DNA of 20,615 bases from contig UZAN01050321.1 in NCBI GenBank assembly GCA_900618425.1, positions 1 to 20,615 of the forward strand, in the 5' to 3' direction. The translations under genes and the position numbers were made by a program. The notes under the pieces were generated by a model. The model was not told where the DNA came from. It saw nothing but the letters and a program-made list of their open reading frames with translations, and did not search any database. The DNA comes from Echinostoma caproni. Its lineage: Eukaryota; Platyhelminthes; Trematoda; Plagiorchiida; Echinostomatidae. Numbering within the stretch: position 1 is the first letter of the stretch; the number at the start of each line of letters is the position of its first letter. This document shows, one piece after another, positions 19,978 to 20,615 of this stretch.

Positions 19978-20340
19978 TTAATCTCGAATAGGCCAGACTC
20001 CGTAAGGTTCATTTTTGCTAAATAGTTTAAATTTCGTGAAAATATAGAAGGCAATCTTTTCGATCAATGTAGCTTTCATCAAATCTAGTATGTCATTTGT
20101 CAAGGCGTAGTGCTCACCTTTTCTGGTTATCCTGGCCAATTTATATATTATCTGATGGAAAACTACCTTCAGTCGGTTATTTATTGTACCACTGTTACGC
20201 TCATTTTTGATAGATTGTTTCTGAGGTCGCTCTGAAAAGTCACCTTCAAGGCAAACGACATCAAAATGCCGTACTAGAGGCTGGTCGAAATCGACCTTGG
20301 GACAGATCTGATGTGGTAAGTCTATGAAATAATCATTCAC
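19978..20340 (-). other. Unassigned 120-codon minus-strand ORF (GTG-initiated)
   Basis: The frame opens with GTG rather than ATG, and a TAA lies about 10 codons upstream. It reads as a basic, mixed-composition protein with segments such as RHFDVVCLEGDFSERPQK and LDLMKATLIEKIAFYIF, which look more protein-like than typical translated intron. No domain is recognised. It could be a remnant of a transposon ORF, an exon of a nested gene, or chance. Confidence 0.25.
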
Positions 20341-20398
20341 GTTCCCTTGATTCCATCTTGAAATTTGTTAGCGCTGTATCGAACCAACAAAGAAAATC

Positions 20399-20453
20399 CA
20401 CTGATATATATATTTACATTTATTTATTATTTATTTATTTATATATATGTATT
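20399..20453. repeat. AT-rich low-complexity (ATTT/TA) stretch
   Basis: Runs of TATATA and repeated ATTT units directly precede the foldback element. No other feature is seen. Confidence 0.85.
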
Positions 20454-20564
20454 TTCGTCACAATAACAAAACTTCGAATCATAGCATTGATTCTTCATTG
20501 GATTGGCTCTGAAAGAGCTGTCTATCCAATGGTCACCCGGCGTTGCAAACAAGGTTATTGTGAC

Positions 20565-20567
<3 letters not shown>
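20454..20567. mobile_element. Foldback/MITE-like palindromic element
   Basis: The 14-bp termini TTCGTCACAATAAC (20454-20467) and GTTATTGTGACGAA (20554-20567) are perfect inverted repeats around a 114-bp element. Inside lie a second inverted pair, CATTGGAT / ATCCAATG (20496-20503, 20524-20531), and at the centre GCTCT-GAA-AGAGC (20506-20518). TA-rich sequence flanks both sides. It has no coding capacity. Small non-autonomous DNA transposons that target TA sites look like this. A structured RNA is an alternative reading. Confidence 0.68.

Positions 20568-20615
<48 letters not shown>
20568..20615. repeat. (TA)n microsatellite at window end
   Basis: A run of TA dinucleotides continues to the window edge, directly after the foldback element. 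The true length is unknown. Confidence 0.95.

Larger units (their letters stand above)
18322..20398. other. Intron after exon 6, no further SCAPER exon found
   Basis: About 2.1 kb from the gttagt donor. I searched for the expected second half of the zinc finger (a histidine pair followed by the charged segment) and did not find it. Two minus-strand ORFs of 120-129 codons are listed separately. Otherwise the sequence is AT-rich, with several short A or T runs (for example 19508-19515). Confidence 0.5.

Noticed and set aside
20454..20567. Hammerhead-type ribozyme
   Set aside because: A GAAA is present in the central loop region, but the CTGATGA core element is missing in the correct position.
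1..20615. CRISPR array, operon or prokaryotic mobile system
   Set aside because: No regularly spaced short repeats, no ribosome binding sites and no long ORFs; splice signals and LINEs show an animal genome.

Overview
The window looks like intronic and exonic DNA from a parasitic flatworm, most likely a digenean trematode. Two things point there. Six GT-AG-bounded coding blocks on the + strand join in phase into the middle of one conserved animal protein. The introns between them are filled with decayed RTE-clade and CR1-like non-LTR retrotransposon pieces of the type that crowds fluke genomes. Four isolated 'n' bases (5581, 5891, 13231, 15690) suggest a draft assembly. I saw nothing prokaryotic: no operons, CRISPR array or ribosome binding sites.

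The only host gene I can support is SCAPER (S-phase cyclin A-associated protein in the endoplasmic reticulum). Its exons here are 758-1109, 4858-4966, 9032-9196, 12714-12845, 16663-16887 and 18163-18321, numbered 1-6 within the window. They encode about 380 residues: a low-complexity linker, a long highly charged helical region, and the first cysteine pair (CxxC) of the C2H2-type zinc finger. The second half of the finger and the C-terminus must lie beyond 20615, and the N-terminus before position 1. The phases chain exactly: exon 1 ends after two bases of a codon, exon 2 starts with the third base, and all later junctions are phase 0.

Layout. 1-847 is a 446-bp tandem duplication that copies a SCAPER splice acceptor and the first ~90 bp of exon 1, joined to a retrotransposon 3' tail. 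Intron 1 (1110-4857) holds a degenerate RTE reverse-transcriptase copy. Intron 2 (4967-9031) holds a GA microsatellite, one copy of a short dispersed repeat and an RTE endonuclease fragment. Intron 3 (9197-12713) holds a minus-strand tRNA-like/SINE remnant and a CR1-like element from the endonuclease end through RT to its 3' tail. Intron 4 (12846-16662) holds an RTE 3' half, a tail-to-tail inverted RTE scrap, an antisense RTE fragment of a second lineage, and a second copy of the short repeat. Intron 5 (16888-18162) holds a third, diverged copy. The last intron (18322 onward) has two unassigned minus-strand ORFs and ends in a foldback, MITE-like palindrome next to (TA)n.

I found no convincing new biological system. 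The most interesting local structure is the duplicated acceptor and partial exon ahead of exon 1. It forms a decoy exon with an in-frame stop, and could be a real recent rearrangement or an assembly artefact.
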